Source of the DNA: Fasciola hepatica
Lineage: Eukaryota; Platyhelminthes; Trematoda; Plagiorchiida; Fasciolidae
Reading direction: 5' to 3'
DNA: 64,000 nucleotides
NCBI GenBank assembly: GCA_948099385.1
Contig: CANUEZ040000116.1
Span: 11,928,501 to 11,992,500 of the forward strand
Shown: positions 48,739 to 61,350 of the stretch, piece after piece
Layout of the letters: the number at the start of each line of letters is the position of its first letter
Position numbering within the stretch: position 1 is the stretch's first letter
Program-made: the position numbers and the translations under genes
The notes under the pieces: generated by a model
Told to the model about the DNA's origin: nothing
Databases searched by the model: none
Seen by the model: only the letters and a program-made list of their open reading frames with translations

Positions 48739-50497
48739 AAGGACTTGGGACATTCCGCATGTGAATCATCCGGTTTACCCGCGCCTAGCGACTTTTGTAC
48801 CTGGCCTCCAAAACAGTTAACTAACTTACAATTTGACTGGCTACAGCTGGATCTCGTTATGTCCCCCAGGGCGTTTGATTATGAAATAAAAAGGGTTTGG
48901 TAAGTTTTTCATATGTGAAAAATCCTTGTAGAATTGACGATAAGATAAGAGTTATCATTATCTATTGTAAAAAATGAAGGGTAACTTTAAAATATGAAAT
49001 GTCTTCAATCGTCTACTTTACTGTTGCAAGAAAATTAGCTAGTGTCCTCTCGCTGAATGGCCCATTGATAATCTCATGGATATGACTTGGATATGTCCCA
49101 GCAAAATAATCACAGAGCCTTTAAAGTAACCAAAATTCCTCCCCAACCACTAACCGTTGATTGGTGGCTACCAGCTTCCTGAAATAGTATATCTTTGTTA
49201 TATAATAAATAGGTAAGACAATATGAAAAACCAAGATGGACTATGAATTGGAAAAAAACAAAAATAAACCCACAATCAAAAAGAGCTTCAAGCGCCTATC
49301 GAAGCAAGTGTTGAAGCACAGCGAAAGATGAACACTTGGTCCATATTTGAACTACAAACCCTCACGCGATAAGATCATGTCTGCGAGAATCAAGTAAACC
49401 ATTAGTTGTTTATTTTTGCCTGTTATTTCCAATGTATCATCCCCGCAGGTTCGTGATGCAGGCAATGAGATTAACTTCAGCAACTTCACACGATTCCTAC
49501 GCTTTTTCACTCACATAATTATCTAAAGATATTCTTGATATTGATTTTTTTCTTTCTGCTAGCCTCAACCGTGGTTCAATCCCTCAAACCACAGAAGACG
49601 AGGTACCTGGTGAAGTAACTTTTGAAATTGTTCCCATCATTTCGGAGCAGCTAAGGAATTGGGAATTTCGCCAGACTACCGAGTGTTTCCTTATCGAGAG
49701 TGGAACATTGTAACTATTTGTGTGCTCACATCAGATACCAGTCTCTTCTTAAAATTAATTGTCTTCCATCCAAAATAGTCTTCATCAAAATAATTTCCGC
49801 TTATCGCAATCGTTCCAGGTTAAGAGAGATAGAATCAGTCTTTGGACAAATTTATCTTCAGCAGAACCAAGTGCGGTGGGGGAGCAGAACGATATTTGCA
49901 CAAATGAATAAATATTCATTTCGCATCTCTTTGCACTTTGAGCTAGTGGCGAAAGGACGCTTTGTTTTGTGTGGACTGTTCACGTAACCTAGTTGGACGA
50001 CCGTTTAGGTCACAGAGCCGACCAGTGTTAGTGGCCAGTGGAAAGTAGACTATGAGAAGAAAAATTTTCTTGCCAGTCAAGTAGTTTGTTGGTCACGTTT
50101 GTTACGGTTAGTTTCATAAAGTAAATCTAACTATCCGCACACCTGTATCTACACCTGTGGTCCGTTTAAAATTATCATATTATTGAGCGTTTCAGAAGAG
50201 GTAAATAGTCTCGAGCACATAGAATGATGATGCTGTGATCCTGTTCCTTTTCTTACACTTTCGGAGTGTTTTGAAATAATCGATAGATCGAACTTTTCGT
50301 GACAGGCAACTCATCCGTGAAGCCAGTTTTTTTCTTCACAGTGATTTGGTCCTTCAAAAGGAATGACTGAAGCCAATCTTTCAGCTGCCTAAATGATTGT
50401 TGAAAACATGTATTTGTCCTGCACTTCAGATGTAAACGATTCACAACACTGTTTAGAAACAGTTCATGGGAAAGCCAGACTATCATACCTACATGTC
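48739..50497. other. Gene-free stretch
   Basis: A 95-codon frame at 49700-49987 has no recognised domain; otherwise AT-rich anonymous DNA. Confidence 0.35.
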
Positions 50498-50545
50498 TAT
50501 CCGTCTGCCTGCCTGTCTGTTTGTCTGTCCATCTGTGTGTTTGTA
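50498..50545. repeat. Imperfect (TCTG)n tract
   Basis: Repeated CTGCC/CTGT units: CCGTCTGCCTGCCTGTCTG and on through GTCCATCTGTGTG. A decayed tetranucleotide microsatellite. Confidence 0.75.
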
Positions 50546-51880
50546 TTTGGGTCTCTCTTACTCTAATGGATCTTCAAAGGTGTGCTCATTCGCCTGTCAG
50601 TGGGACGCTGCGATGCTACGAAAGGCTGTACGAACTCTGAGGCAACTAAATACGAAATCGTCCTACTTGACTAATTTGACTTTAGATCCCTACTGGATTT
50701 CGTCTATCGGATATCTTCAACCCGTTTTTTGTTGTTATTAGAATGAAAAAGGTTCGACAGGTAGCTCTCAAACCGCACACATTAAGCTCATCGGCATTTT
50801 GTTATTCAGTTGCTGGTAAATTTACGTGATACAACCTGTTGGGTTCGATGCGTGTCCCTAATATTTCATAGGTGGAGAGTCTCGAGATAAACATGGAAAA
50901 CATTAATTCACCTGCTTGACTAGAACAGCTGGCATACTTAAAAAAATAGCTGAATAGAATTCTGCTCATAACAAGGTAAGCGGAGCCGACGTTATGTTGG
51001 ATCAGATCAAACGGAGAATGACAAGTTTGGACATTGTGATTTATTCTGCAAACGTGGTAAACGGCCCTCCATCTGAGGTGAGCTGGCTGATCATTAGGCT
51101 GTTGTGTGAGTTTAGACGTAACACAAATTGTGTAACTGGATATCTGTCCGCACTGAGTGGTCAATGTCAGGACGAATTCAATCGGAAAGAAATAGAACTT
51201 CGAGTATTATTATTTTTTATTCCTCATTAGTTTGTATTGCTTGTATTTTCACAAAAAGGGAAAGATTGATCTATTGACACCTACACCGGAAAACAATATC
51301 TGTAGCCCTTTACCTCATTCAACTTCTCGTCCTTGCATGTATACTACCCCAATGGTTGTATCTTTCTCTCGTCCTCTATCATGGACTAAAAGATAAAGAA
51401 TTCACACGGTGAGAAGGTCTCTCAGGCAATTATGCAAGAGTCATACCATGTTGAAATATAACAAATTTGATCATGTCCCATCATCTCAAAATGTGCTAAA
51501 GATCCGCCGAGAGGTTGCTGAATGACCATATCACTCTCTTCCTAGTGATCTTAGCACATGTGCTTGCTGTTCTTCCACCCGCAACAATCACTAGATGATT
51601 TATGCGCTTTCGACTGCCTGCCGGAGCACTGCTATTGCCTACCTTGTCCGCTTCCAAAGTATTCGTACAAACACGAAGCTGAGCTTAGATCACTTCTAGT
51701 GTCTTAGCTTCTTGATCGCCTATGGTAATTGTACTTTTTGTTGGTGTAAAAGCTGCTTTTCTGTGTACTTGTTTTGAGTGTAACCATGTGCGACTGAGTA
51801 TTCATTCATCGAAGTGCCTAAAGTAAGTGCTCGAGTCAACTCGATACAGTAATGGTATAATAGTCCAAGGAAGGGGGTCC
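50546..51880. other. Gene-free stretch
   Basis: Overlapping frames of 120 codons (50802-51164, minus) and 78 codons (50994-51230, plus) with no recognised domain. Confidence 0.35.
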
Positions 51881-52006
51881 ACACTGAGCAGAGGCTGTCA
51901 GTTGGGGTGAAGATGATCGGCCACGGGGCGCTGGCAGGATTCGAACCCCTGGAACAGAAGGGCTTGAAGTCCATCGTAAGGACCTTTTGACCATCGCCGG
52001 TCGTGC
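51881..52006 (-). mobile_element. tRNA-like SINE
   Basis: Minus strand: GGCGATGGTCAAAAGGTCC (A-box region), CCAGGGGTTCGAATCCTGCC (B-box), then a body GCGCCCCGTGGCCGATCATC. The T-arm pairs well. The body differs from family 1, so this is probably a second family. Confidence 0.6.
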
Positions 52007-52255
52007 TTATTCTAAGCGATAAGAAGTTATTCTATGGATGAATTCCACATCCTGAAGTGATTTGACTAACATGAACTTGTTTCTTTTTAAACCCTTTGGT
52101 GTGGTTTTCGCACTACTGATTTGCCATAAGGAATTCGCAAAAACACAATAATTATCAGTTGCCACGCAGAAGGATCTTCCTAGGGTGTTAGATACATAGA
52201 GTCAAACAGTTTATCCCAAAGCTTTATCGGAATATTGATTTTACTATTAGTCCAG

Positions 52256-52385
52256 GTTAATGACATCATCTCAGCTGTTAATGAAAGGCCTGTGACCAAA
52301 ATATCAAGTTCAGCGGTCAGGCGCTTGTTGCAGTATGCTGTAGCAGTGAACTTTCGATTGATGTTCCACATGTTCACCCTGAAAA
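52256..52385 (+). CDS. Candidate exon encoding the C-terminal half of a PDZ domain
   Basis: After a plausible acceptor (ATTTTACTATTAGTCCAG, ending 52255) the frame reads VNDIISAVNERPV, ISSSAVRRLLQYAV and NFRLMFHMF. In PDZ domains the V-N-D-x-I-x-x-V-N-x-x-P-V stretch forms strands D and E, the S-x-x-x-V-x-x-L-L segment is helix B, and a final hydrophobic strand follows; order and spacing fit. The carboxylate-binding loop would lie in an upstream exon, which I did not find. The donor is uncertain: a weak GTAACA follows 52385. It lies 1.3 kb upstream of the F-box exon on the same strand, and whether they share a transcript is unknown. A relic of a host exon is also possible. Confidence 0.5.
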
Positions 52386-52443
52386 GTAACAAAAAAAGGA
52401 AAAACTACCCAGGCGGAAGCTCAGCAAGTGCACCAACAAGGTC

Positions 52444-52447
<4 letters not shown>

Positions 52448-52474
<27 letters not shown>

Positions 52475-52508
52475 CATATATGCATACATACATACACATA
52501 CACACGCA
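52448..52508. repeat. (AC)n microsatellite with (CATA)n tail
   Basis: About 14 AC units (52448-52475) followed by CATACATACATACACATACAC-type units. Confidence 0.95.
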
Positions 52509-53654
52509 CCTGAATTCAAGAGAAAAACAGTATGACTTTCATCCCGAAGCTCTATTATGGATGGCCTCATTTAGGTTTTGGAACAGCGTCGTTTTGTTAT
52601 GAACTGGTTTGAAAAATAAAAAGTCCCACGACTGATTTTTGCCCTCTGTGTTCTCACCAAACAATGGGTTATTTTCCGGGTTCCCGAACGCGTTCATCAG
52701 CAGTGCCTTTCAAGATGTTCAGATTGCTTGGTGAAAAAATGACCATTCTGAGTAACATTTCTCGAAAGTAATAATTGGACACAAAATAACCATTTGATGT
52801 CAGTTGTCGCGTAAATATGTGCCCCTGTTGGGGGGGGGGCAGTACAAATACAAAATAAAGTACTTATTTGTACAAAACTAGCGGAACAGAATTCACAACT
52901 GAAGTAGACTTTAGGCACAATGAATTTACACAATAAATTAGTGATGGTTATATGCTTGGAGCAGATCTATTCACTGGTCAGTCATGTAGAAAAGTTATAA
53001 ATCACATAACAAAACCGTTACTGACCTCGTTCCTAATCTCCAAAGTAAGTAATTCCTAATCAATAAATACAGTCATATCACAGTTGGGATTCTGGAATCT
53101 GTGGGTCACGCATCTTCTCGGCCCGTTATTCTTATTCTCATTGATGCACCACGTTTGACAGACGGTTGTATATGCACCAACGACAGAGGGGCCTACTGGA
53201 TAAAAGGTTGGCAGGTTTTAAACCGTTTTGATTTTCTCACAGTTAACACTCAATGCCCAGCACACATTTCTATCCATGAATTCAACTTTACCTGAAGAGA
53301 GTTTGTTTGCTTTACCGGCTGTGCTCTTCCCCTGTTTCCAGTATGGATGATTGATGACTTATCCCCACTTCTTTGTTCCTAACAGCACACAACACAATCG
53401 ATCATATTGGAATACTTCAACAGTATACTGTTCACAGAAGTAGTGTGTGGAAAGTTTTCTAGTCTGGTTGTGTCAGGCACACTTTCTGATAATCTACTAA
53501 GATAACAACATCCTTAAAATATCTAATATCTAGGATTTATAAAGCCATTAAGGTTAAAAAATAACCAATCATTCCAGGTTCAATGTTCTTATCATATCCA
53601 CGAAAAGCTATTTCTCCAACCATACATGCTACTAAACAGTCCGTTTATTGCCAC

Positions 53655-53674
53655 TTCCCTCCTCTCTGTTTCAG
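53655..53674 (+). promoter_or_regulatory. 3' splice site of the F-box exon
   Basis: A pyrimidine-rich run CCCTCCTCTCTGTTTCAG ends at 53674. The reading frame is open from the first exon base (Val-Ile-Gln-Arg-Arg-Gln-Ile) into the ATG at 53696, so the exon could be internal to a longer coding sequence. Confidence 0.75.
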
Positions 53675-53695
53675 GTTATTCAAAGGAGGCAAATA

Positions 53696-56109
53696 ATGAC
53701 ATCTTTCGCAAAAGTCTGTATCGATTTATCAAACAATTTACGCAATCTTCGCTTCTCAAAATCACCCTCCTCGAACACTTCGATCAGTTCTTCGGCAAGT
53801 GCGTCAGGGTTAGCTAATAGGAACACAGATCTGAAAAGCCCAGCTCATCACACATCAGGCGTGAGTTACATTCCTAAAGATTCAAAGAGAGATAACTCGT
53901 CCAATGTGGATAGCAGTTCAAACGGCACGAAAATTCCATCCCCTGTTCTGTCACCAAAATCCAGGCATCACAAGAAACAGGCACCTGCAGTTCCTCCGAA
54001 CTCACAGATGGACGAGTTTCAGTCATCCACGGAATCATCCACAGTATCTCCAAGGACAACACAATCGAACAGATCAGAAAAATGTTCCGTTTCAGATATG
54101 ACACATTCCTCTCCCATTCCTGCCTCAAGTCAATCGCTTGCCTTTGACACCCGATACAAGCAACCGGAAAAAACCTCTGCCTTTGAAATCGATCACCGAG
54201 TCGTTCCCTCAAGTACTGATCTCAAAAGAGTCCCCAGTGTTGACAGAGCCCATCGATCTGAGATTCCTGTTAGTGTGGTCAATGGGTCGATCCAGACTAA
54301 GCCAGCTTCACCTAACCTAACAACCAGGCGTTTCAATTCTTCCAGCACAAATCAGATTACACCACCGGCTAGTGGTTCACGTTCAGACGAAATCGTGAAC
54401 GGAATAAGTCCTCGATTCTCACCTCGGATCACATTCTCACCCACAATGGCACAACGAGTAGCCACTCTGGCTCGAAGTTGTCAGTACAATTACTCCAATT
54501 CCGATGCCTCTTCTTTGAAAAGTGGGACCAGTTCGAACTGCTCTTCTCCTATTATGCCTCATCGAGGTGCCACTGTTGCTGCTATCAAGCAACGACTGTT
54601 AAATCAGGGGTTGAAGATCGATCTGCGCGTTCCGGCACGTCGATACTACAGTACTCGTTATCGCGACTACATGCGTCGTGTACAAAGAGGCCGTCCAGTC
54701 ACATTGGAGGCTCTGTGGGAAGATGAAAAGTTTCTGACTCAAATTTTCACCCTCTTAACCGGTGAAGAAATAATTCGTTGTTGTGCGGTATGTCGAACCT
54801 GGCTTCGGTTGATCGCCCGTCTAGGATGTCTTGACCGAGCAATGATCACATTAAATGTAAAGCGATTATGGACCGACACAGTTCGAGAACAGACGATGAA
54901 AGCATCAAAGTCCGGTCCATTGGAATCCATTACCTCTACCTCATCCAATGAGAACGAACCTCAAATACCAACTTGGATTGATCCATACTTAGAGGGGAAA
55001 TTAGTCGAACGCCTCAGAGCCGGAGTGCGTCGTGGAATCCCCATTTTGAATGTTGCCCAAATGACCGATCGATGTGCACTCTTGTTACTGAACGTAATCA
55101 AAAAAGTGTTGTATGAGTGGGATAATCCTAAAGACATGCAAAGCGAAGCATCCATCATTCATTCCGAATATCCTCCTACGACGGGTCGGTTCCTTCAGCA
55201 GTCTATTTGTGAGAGTCATGATTTTGGAATTGCAGGCGGGGTAGTTGTCAAAAACGAGATTCGACAACCCTTGACACCCATACGGTCTGTCTCTACACCC
55301 TCAACACATCCCAGTCACGCAGAACAACGGGCGTTGGAGACAACGTTTACTTCCAACAGGGTAAACGATTCACAGACACCACGATACTTCTCCCCACTGA
55401 CGACCGGGTCACATATGAGCACAGATTTATCTTCAGAAGATAACCCAGTTCAATCTGATTGTACCGGTAAGAGCGAAATGGGTGAGCAAGAGACTTCTGT
55501 CGATAGGAGGGACACTGGTGTTATCAGTGGCAAAGCTCCTATACATCTTTTCACCACACTTCGTCTACAATGCTGTTCCATTGTGGATAGCACAATGGAA
55601 CAGCTAGTACGTTTATTTCCTGGTTTGCGTAGATTAGAAATTCAGTGTTGCAATGAACTATCTGAGTTGGCTTTTTGGACTTGTTTGGTTCCCAGTATCG
55701 TTAACCTAAGCGTGCTCGATTGCATCAACGTGTCGGACGAGAGTTTCGGTGCGATCACCCAAATGTTACCCGATTTGAAGTGCCTCACTTTGCAAGCCTA
55801 TCACGTGACCGACGCGGCCTTCAGTTATTTCAGTCCTAGACAACGCAGTTCGCTGGAATCGGTTCGATTGACTCAGTGTATGGATGTCACAAATCAGGGA
55901 TTGATCAATTTGGCCTTCGCTTTGCCCAGTTTGGTTGCGCTCAGTGTGAATGGATGCACCAATCTGACAGATGATGGTGTGGAGGTGATATGTGAAAATT
56001 TGAAGCATCTACGCGCACTCGATTTGGCTTGGTGTGCTAAAGTTACAGACAGTGGAATGGAATCTGTGGCAAGCTGTTTGAGTCTATTGCAGAAACTGAT
56101 TCTGGATCG
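53696..56109 (+). CDS. FBXL16: F-box/leucine-rich-repeat protein, FBXL16-like (large 5' exon, partial)
   Basis: One exon gives 804 codons plus two bases. Residues 1-300 are Ser/Pro/Thr-rich and probably disordered. About 290-330 is basic (RRYYSTRYRDYMRRV). About 332-395 is an F-box-like helix bundle (WEDEKFLTQIFTLL, then CCAVCRTWLRLIARLGC). About 480-610 is a second low-complexity stretch. About 614-804 holds Cys-containing leucine-rich repeats (LQAYHVTD, GCTNLTDDGVEVI, LDLAWCAKVTDSG). From memory of the family, LQAYHVTD and TDDGVE recur at the same place in vertebrate FBXL16, which is about 480 residues; the N-terminus and the linker are extra here. F-box proteins usually recruit substrates to SCF ubiquitin ligases through Skp1; vertebrate FBXL16 is atypical in this, so ligase activity is not assured. 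The ATG at 53696 has A at -3. The exon ends mid-codon (CG) at GTAAGT, so further repeats lie in exons not seen here. Confidence 0.93.
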
Positions 56110-56118
56110 GTAAGTTTC
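56110..56118 (+). promoter_or_regulatory. FBXL16: 5' splice site ending the F-box exon
   Basis: GTAAGTTTC after GATCG is a consensus donor. Without splicing the frame would stop at TAA, 56111-56113, in the middle of the leucine-rich repeats, right after LILDR, where the family continues with Cys-Val. So the stop is intronic. Confidence 0.9.
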
Positions 56119-59100
56119 GTACTTGCACCTTACCTGGAGTTCTTTTGATGGGGTAAAACCGCCGCTGATAACTGGAATTCATTGTGTTTTCAATATATAT
56201 TCTCTTCTAACTTTTATCAATCATACAGTAGTGGTGTATGTATCTTATGATCAGTCAGAAGTTAACGAGATTCAAAGCCAGGAATCTAATATTATGAATT
56301 CACCACGGTTTCCGCTTTGAAGTCGTCCGTACCGGTAAGGAGATTCGGCGAACCTGATGCAGTGATTCGCGGTAATGAAAAACCACTCGGGCTACCATTA
56401 GATCAAGCTTCATAGTGAACTTAGCAGCAACCAATCAGTAAGACTGACTGACCGCGGGGGAATCGAATCGTTGTTCGATCGCCCAGTAAAAGAGGTACTC
56501 AACGTTTCTCCACAGATGATGTCTGACGAAAAAAGTAGTATTTGATGTTTGGTGTGCAATATCTAACCTTCTGATAGATAGGGTGAAAAAAGTTCTACGG
56601 TAACATATAGGAGAGCAGATAAACTAGGAGAATATCACTGGTATAGTTTAGAGTCGATGAAGTGAGATCATTCGTCTCATATTTTTTAATCTTCATTTAC
56701 TGTGCGGTATAGTATTTTTTGAAGGGGACTGAAATAGACTGAAAGCCGGTGAACGGGGAACTTGCCAGTGGGGAAAACATTTAAACCTGGGATGTCAAGG
56801 TTTGAAATCCTCGACTATGACCATTTGTAGATCAACATCGATGGCTTACTTGAAATGCCAACAAGAGTGAACACACGCTTTTCTGTTGTAACAATATTTA
56901 CCTCCAATCTATTGTTCAGGGGACGGAAGATCGCTATTCATCCAGGGTATGGTTAATGTTTACGATGAGCTGTTGTCCAGAAATAACGACGGCAGATGTG
57001 CGAGGCAACATTTGATGTCGAGGTGAAACAATTCAGAATTTCATCACGAATACCCTGGGGAAGCATTATCTTAGATATGAACTCATGGAGCTTTTCTGCA
57101 ATGAGTGAAACGCCGATAGTATGTGAAAATCCATCCTATTTTTCCATAAACGTGAAACTTCACACCCGTATTTCGATCATTACACAATTTTAAAGATTGC
57201 TGTATTCATGAATTGACCGGAAAAAGCATTGATGGCAGCTGTTCATGGGCAGTCACAATTAAGATTTACTATGATGAGCAGGGGTAAAGAATATGCCCTT
57301 TACTGACGGGAACTCTTCTGCGATGGGACTGTTCAATTTATTCCCCGTCGATCCCATCGGAGTATTTTGTTTTAACTCCAACAGTGGAACACATCTATAA
57401 CAAATGATGGCTTCTTTCGGAGCAATTTTTAAGACAGTTGGGGGAGCGCAATGCGCAAGGTGAAACAAAACATTTCTCTTAGCCTGGAAATCGCTCAGGT
57501 ATCTAAACCATTTTGATTATTTGTAATGCGTCTGATCATCTAAGCATATACTGAATAAATGTAGACGCCGAGGATCCGATCATGTTTTGTGTAACGCAGC
57601 GTAGATATTGAACTTCAGTGACCGAAGAGTTCGTGATGTGCTACGAAAACCATTCCAATTCACAATTCCACACATCGATGAAACTCACACCCTAGTAGGG
57701 CCCTCGTGAACGTGCTCTGTCAAGATTTAGGTAAAAAGAAAACCATGTAATCTAACCCCTCTCACTATCCAATAGAATGATGAATGAATTTACCACTACA
57801 CAAGTTTGATAAGCCATTTTAAACTTCCGTCGGATGCGTCAATAATTCGATAATTACGAGACACTACTGGATGTTAGTAGTATCTACGGGTGAGTGGACA
57901 AAGTCTCTCGAAAACTCACGGCTGGTTTCACAGTTATTGCCACTCATCAAATATATCTATCCGGTACTCCTGAATATGTTAAATTGTCCTGTTTTACAGT
58001 CGTAAAGAAAGAAAAACATAGAATCTTTTTCTGCTGTTCTGATCCATTAGCTGTCAGCATACTCAGTGATATTCAGTTCTTCACGGTGAGTAGTATATTT
58101 ATTTTAGCAGCCAATTGGTTTCAGTAAGCGGTTGGCTTCGAGTACTGCTAACAGAACGAGACATCGGAATTCCGCTAACATTTTCCCAATTTTCTCAGTT
58201 TGGCAAAACCATTATGCCCGAGAACCAACAAAATTACTTCTGAATTGCCATGACCTGAATCCGAATAAACGAGTAGTGTGGGAGCATAGTTATCAGTTGG
58301 AGTATGATACGTAATTTTTCGCGATTGCCTACTGATCATTGTCGGACTAAAACAGATGAATTACCATTGAAACAGGGTAACATAAATTTTATATTCGATT
58401 ATTCTAGCTCACCTGTGTCTTTTCTGTTTTTCATCTTTCTATTCTCTTATCATTCTCAATTCGGGTGTAATACTGGGAAATCGAGCTTCATAATTATTTG
58501 ACCTGGGAATTGTCACGATGATCTAGATCATGCACTTATTGACTATAGCGGAGTGATTTCTATCTCTCATATTGACTAGCCGTTTCTCCGTCTTCGAAGC
58601 AATCGATGGTTCTGTCATTTGAGCTATCCGAGATTTTTCTATTGCGAAAGCGGATCACAAACAAAGCAGACGTTTTCCCATCCACTCACTGGCTAGCCAG
58701 AATATTTACTTCCACAGAGCAAAGAAGACCTGGGTTGCCACATAAGTTGTTCGAATAAACACTAGATATTAGAAATCAACGTTTGCTTCGGCGGGTTTGT
58801 CTGTAAGAAATTACGTCAACGGTAAGGTGTCGACATCCGGGTTAGCCACAGGTTGTTAACGCTCGAAGCAATAGCTAAAGATAGCCATTAAATTGTCCAT
58901 TTTTTTGGATGAATCGAGCCATTGCTAACCAGCCTAAGTGGTTTGATTGGTAACGAGCATTGCGGACAACGAAGTACACCAAGTGCGAGCTGCTTGGACT
59001 CCAAGAATCATTCATGATGAGTCGGATGAAATAACCACACAGTTAGGGCTTCTAGGATTTGAGCTTAGGTAATGCTTGACGAGCAGTTTCATAAACAAAG

Positions 59101-60858
59101 TCAACCGTTATTTTAGCTTGGTTGTACACATTTGTTGTTTAAAAGAACCGAAGGGAAATGTTTAGATCCTATGCCGTGTATAGTCAACACTTGGCTCGCC
59201 AAAGGACAGACTTATACGACGAGATTATTTCACCAGTTACCACTTGTTACTGCAACTTGGAGCGTTTAGAGTCAATCCAAGCAACCTAGTAGACTCAAAA
59301 TCATGCACCCTTGTTCAAGTCCCATTCAGGGCTCGATGAATGTGCACTGCTTAGCTGATGATAATTCCTATTAGGACGGAAGATAAAGCTGCTGTGAACA
59401 TAGTGCTTGCATCGTTTCTAGCGGCGTATTTGACGTTGACGCTGCATGATGAATTCCATGAAAATGTTGGATCTTCCTGTACTGATCAGTTTAGTGGTTG
59501 CTTTCATGGCAGTACTTGTGAATACTAATATCAAGATGAAGTCCCTTATTGGTACAGCAGAATTTCGGATTTAACGTACCGTTCTTTAAAACTGAGGTTC
59601 ATCAGATGTCCCTACTGAAGATTTCTAGGAAGCCGTATGAAACAGTCCTTTTTTCAATTCCCTCAAAACTTTTACCTGATGACAACTGCTTCAACTAAAC
59701 TTATAACCTTTATTTTGCTGCTTTATTTTCTGACCAGTTTACTTCTAAACTTTACTCACAACAAGATGTGAAGCTTTTTCATGATAACTGCCTTCGGTTT
59801 TCAGAGTGATCTTTACTGATTCTCATTCTGCTCATTTTCCCTAAGCTGACCGACTTTCGTACAGTGTTATCTATCACACGGGAGGTTTTAGTTAATGACT
59901 GGAGGAAGCCATCCGTGATATCTTCAAGTCGCACACGGACCAGTCTACAAGCAATTCAGTTGCACGGGATCCACAGCTTTTAGAATATTTTTTGGATGTT
60001 AGGGTAGGTGGAAAGGAAGATTTGAGTATATGATCTCCCCTAAGATGCCCAGTGTATGTGTTCTATTGGTCGAGGGCAATGAAAGGTAGTCAGTAACTAT
60101 TCCCTGCTGTTTCAAAGAGTGGGTTAGATGACGTGACTCTCGTCCATTCAAAGCTGTAGTACGTCAGATGGAAAAAAGTGCATAAGGTTTACCACACCGC
60201 TGCAGATAAATAGCGGGAGATTAGACTTAAATGAAATGATTGATCATCCAGTATGACCGTCTAGTTCATCCTTAAAATGGCGGAAGACAGCTGCACAGCC
60301 ATTAGCAGTGCATACCCGTCCAGCCCCCACAGCAGAAATCAATCGCCGTGTTGGTAACGAGTTGTCATCCTTGCCGAGCCAGGGACGAAAAGGTGCTATA
60401 TCTTGTAGCACTGCTGTTCAACAAACCGTTGAGCGCCAGCCCAGACAGCCCGAAGGTTCGATGTTCGACTTAGAATCGCTTACTCGGGGTATGAATCACT
60501 CTACAGGCTCGGCTGATGAACACTGCTGATGATTCCATGCAAGATAGCTGAATCAACTGTACAGTGGTGAGTCGAGTGCTCAAGACAAGATGGAACAAGA
60601 GGCTTTATGCAACACCTGGGGGTGGATATTCAGCTTTTAAATAACCATTTAACATTCTCAAGGCCGGGAAACAACATAATCATTAGAGAGGTATTGGGTT
60701 CTGATGAGTCACTAGTTCAATCATTCTTTGAGGTGCAACATTACAGTTTCGAGGTTGTCTAAAAACCTTGCCGGGAACCAAATGGCGAAACAGCCATAAG
60801 CTCGGGTGTGTGCATAAAGGTATGCATAACTGGAAAGAAGAAGAGGAAATACATTTGA
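56119..60858. other. Probable FBXL intron, no recognised exon
   Basis: I looked for leucine-rich-repeat continuation (Cys-Val, then I-T-D patterns) in the right phase and found none. A decayed B-box-like CTTGTTCAAGTCCC lies at about 59312 and another GAAGGTTCGATGTTCG at about 60452. A weak minus-strand tRNA-like B-box is at about 56460. Other open frames are short. Confidence 0.4.
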
Positions 60859-61350
60859 TTAGGTGTTCGTGAATAGGATGTGTAGAATCAGTGAGTATTT
60901 TGCGGAAAGCTTATGAAAAGTTTCACTGCGTTGAGAAATGGTGTACTGGGTGAATTGTCGTCTGCGTATGCCACTATAAGAAGACAAGAATGTGAGGGAT
61001 CTAGAGATTAGTTTGAATTCTTTCGACGATAGACCTGGAAAAATGATAGGAGAGGCAAAGACCCACGTGGGGTAGAACACGTGGAAAAATAAGGTGTTTG
61101 AAGAAGTGTCTAGGTACAGAGTGAAATTTGAGATGCGATACATAAAAAGGCAAACGTCTGCATACTGTAAAAATGTGGTTTACATGCCGTGACCAGGTAA
61201 GGTTTCGGTCCAAATCGTACAGCATCCATTCTGGTGACAGTGTTTACAGGACGGTGTTTACCGGACCGAAAGAATGAAAAGGATTAACGTCAAAATGATT
61301 AAAATCACCAACAACTATGCACAAACAAACGTCTGCGTAATCTGCTAGAA
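60859..61350 (-). mobile_element. CR1/Jockey-like LINE fragment: endonuclease motif joined to reverse-transcriptase C-terminus
   Basis: Read from 61350 down, a frame gives ILADYADVCLCIVVGDFNHF, the GDFN core of the APE endonuclease, ending at a stop near 61248. From 61225 a second frame gives LDRNLTWSRHVNHIFTVCRR and FYVSHLKFHSVP. After a shift near 61080 a third gives SPIIFPGLSSKEFKLISRS and IRRRQFTQY, ending with the HILF-type tail. The last two match the thumb and C-terminal region of non-LTR reverse transcriptases (L-x-W-S-x-H-V, then F-P-G-L). The catalytic fingers and palm, normally several hundred residues between these parts, are missing, so the copy is internally deleted and dead. 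Confidence 0.8.

Larger units (their letters stand above)
52386..53674. other. Intron-like stretch between PDZ-like and F-box exons
   Basis: Contains the AC microsatellite at 52448-52508 and a run of nine G at 52829-52837. A 64-codon frame at 53101-53295 has no recognised domain. Confidence 0.4.

Noticed and set aside
53648..53695. A start of the F-box protein at the TTG of 53648
   Set aside because: This part is intron-side sequence containing the pyrimidine tract and AG acceptor; the first ATG in frame is at 53696.
60515..60540. Two CTGATGA strings as tandem hammerhead cores
   Set aside because: They are 12 bases apart with no possible stem II and no GAAA box.
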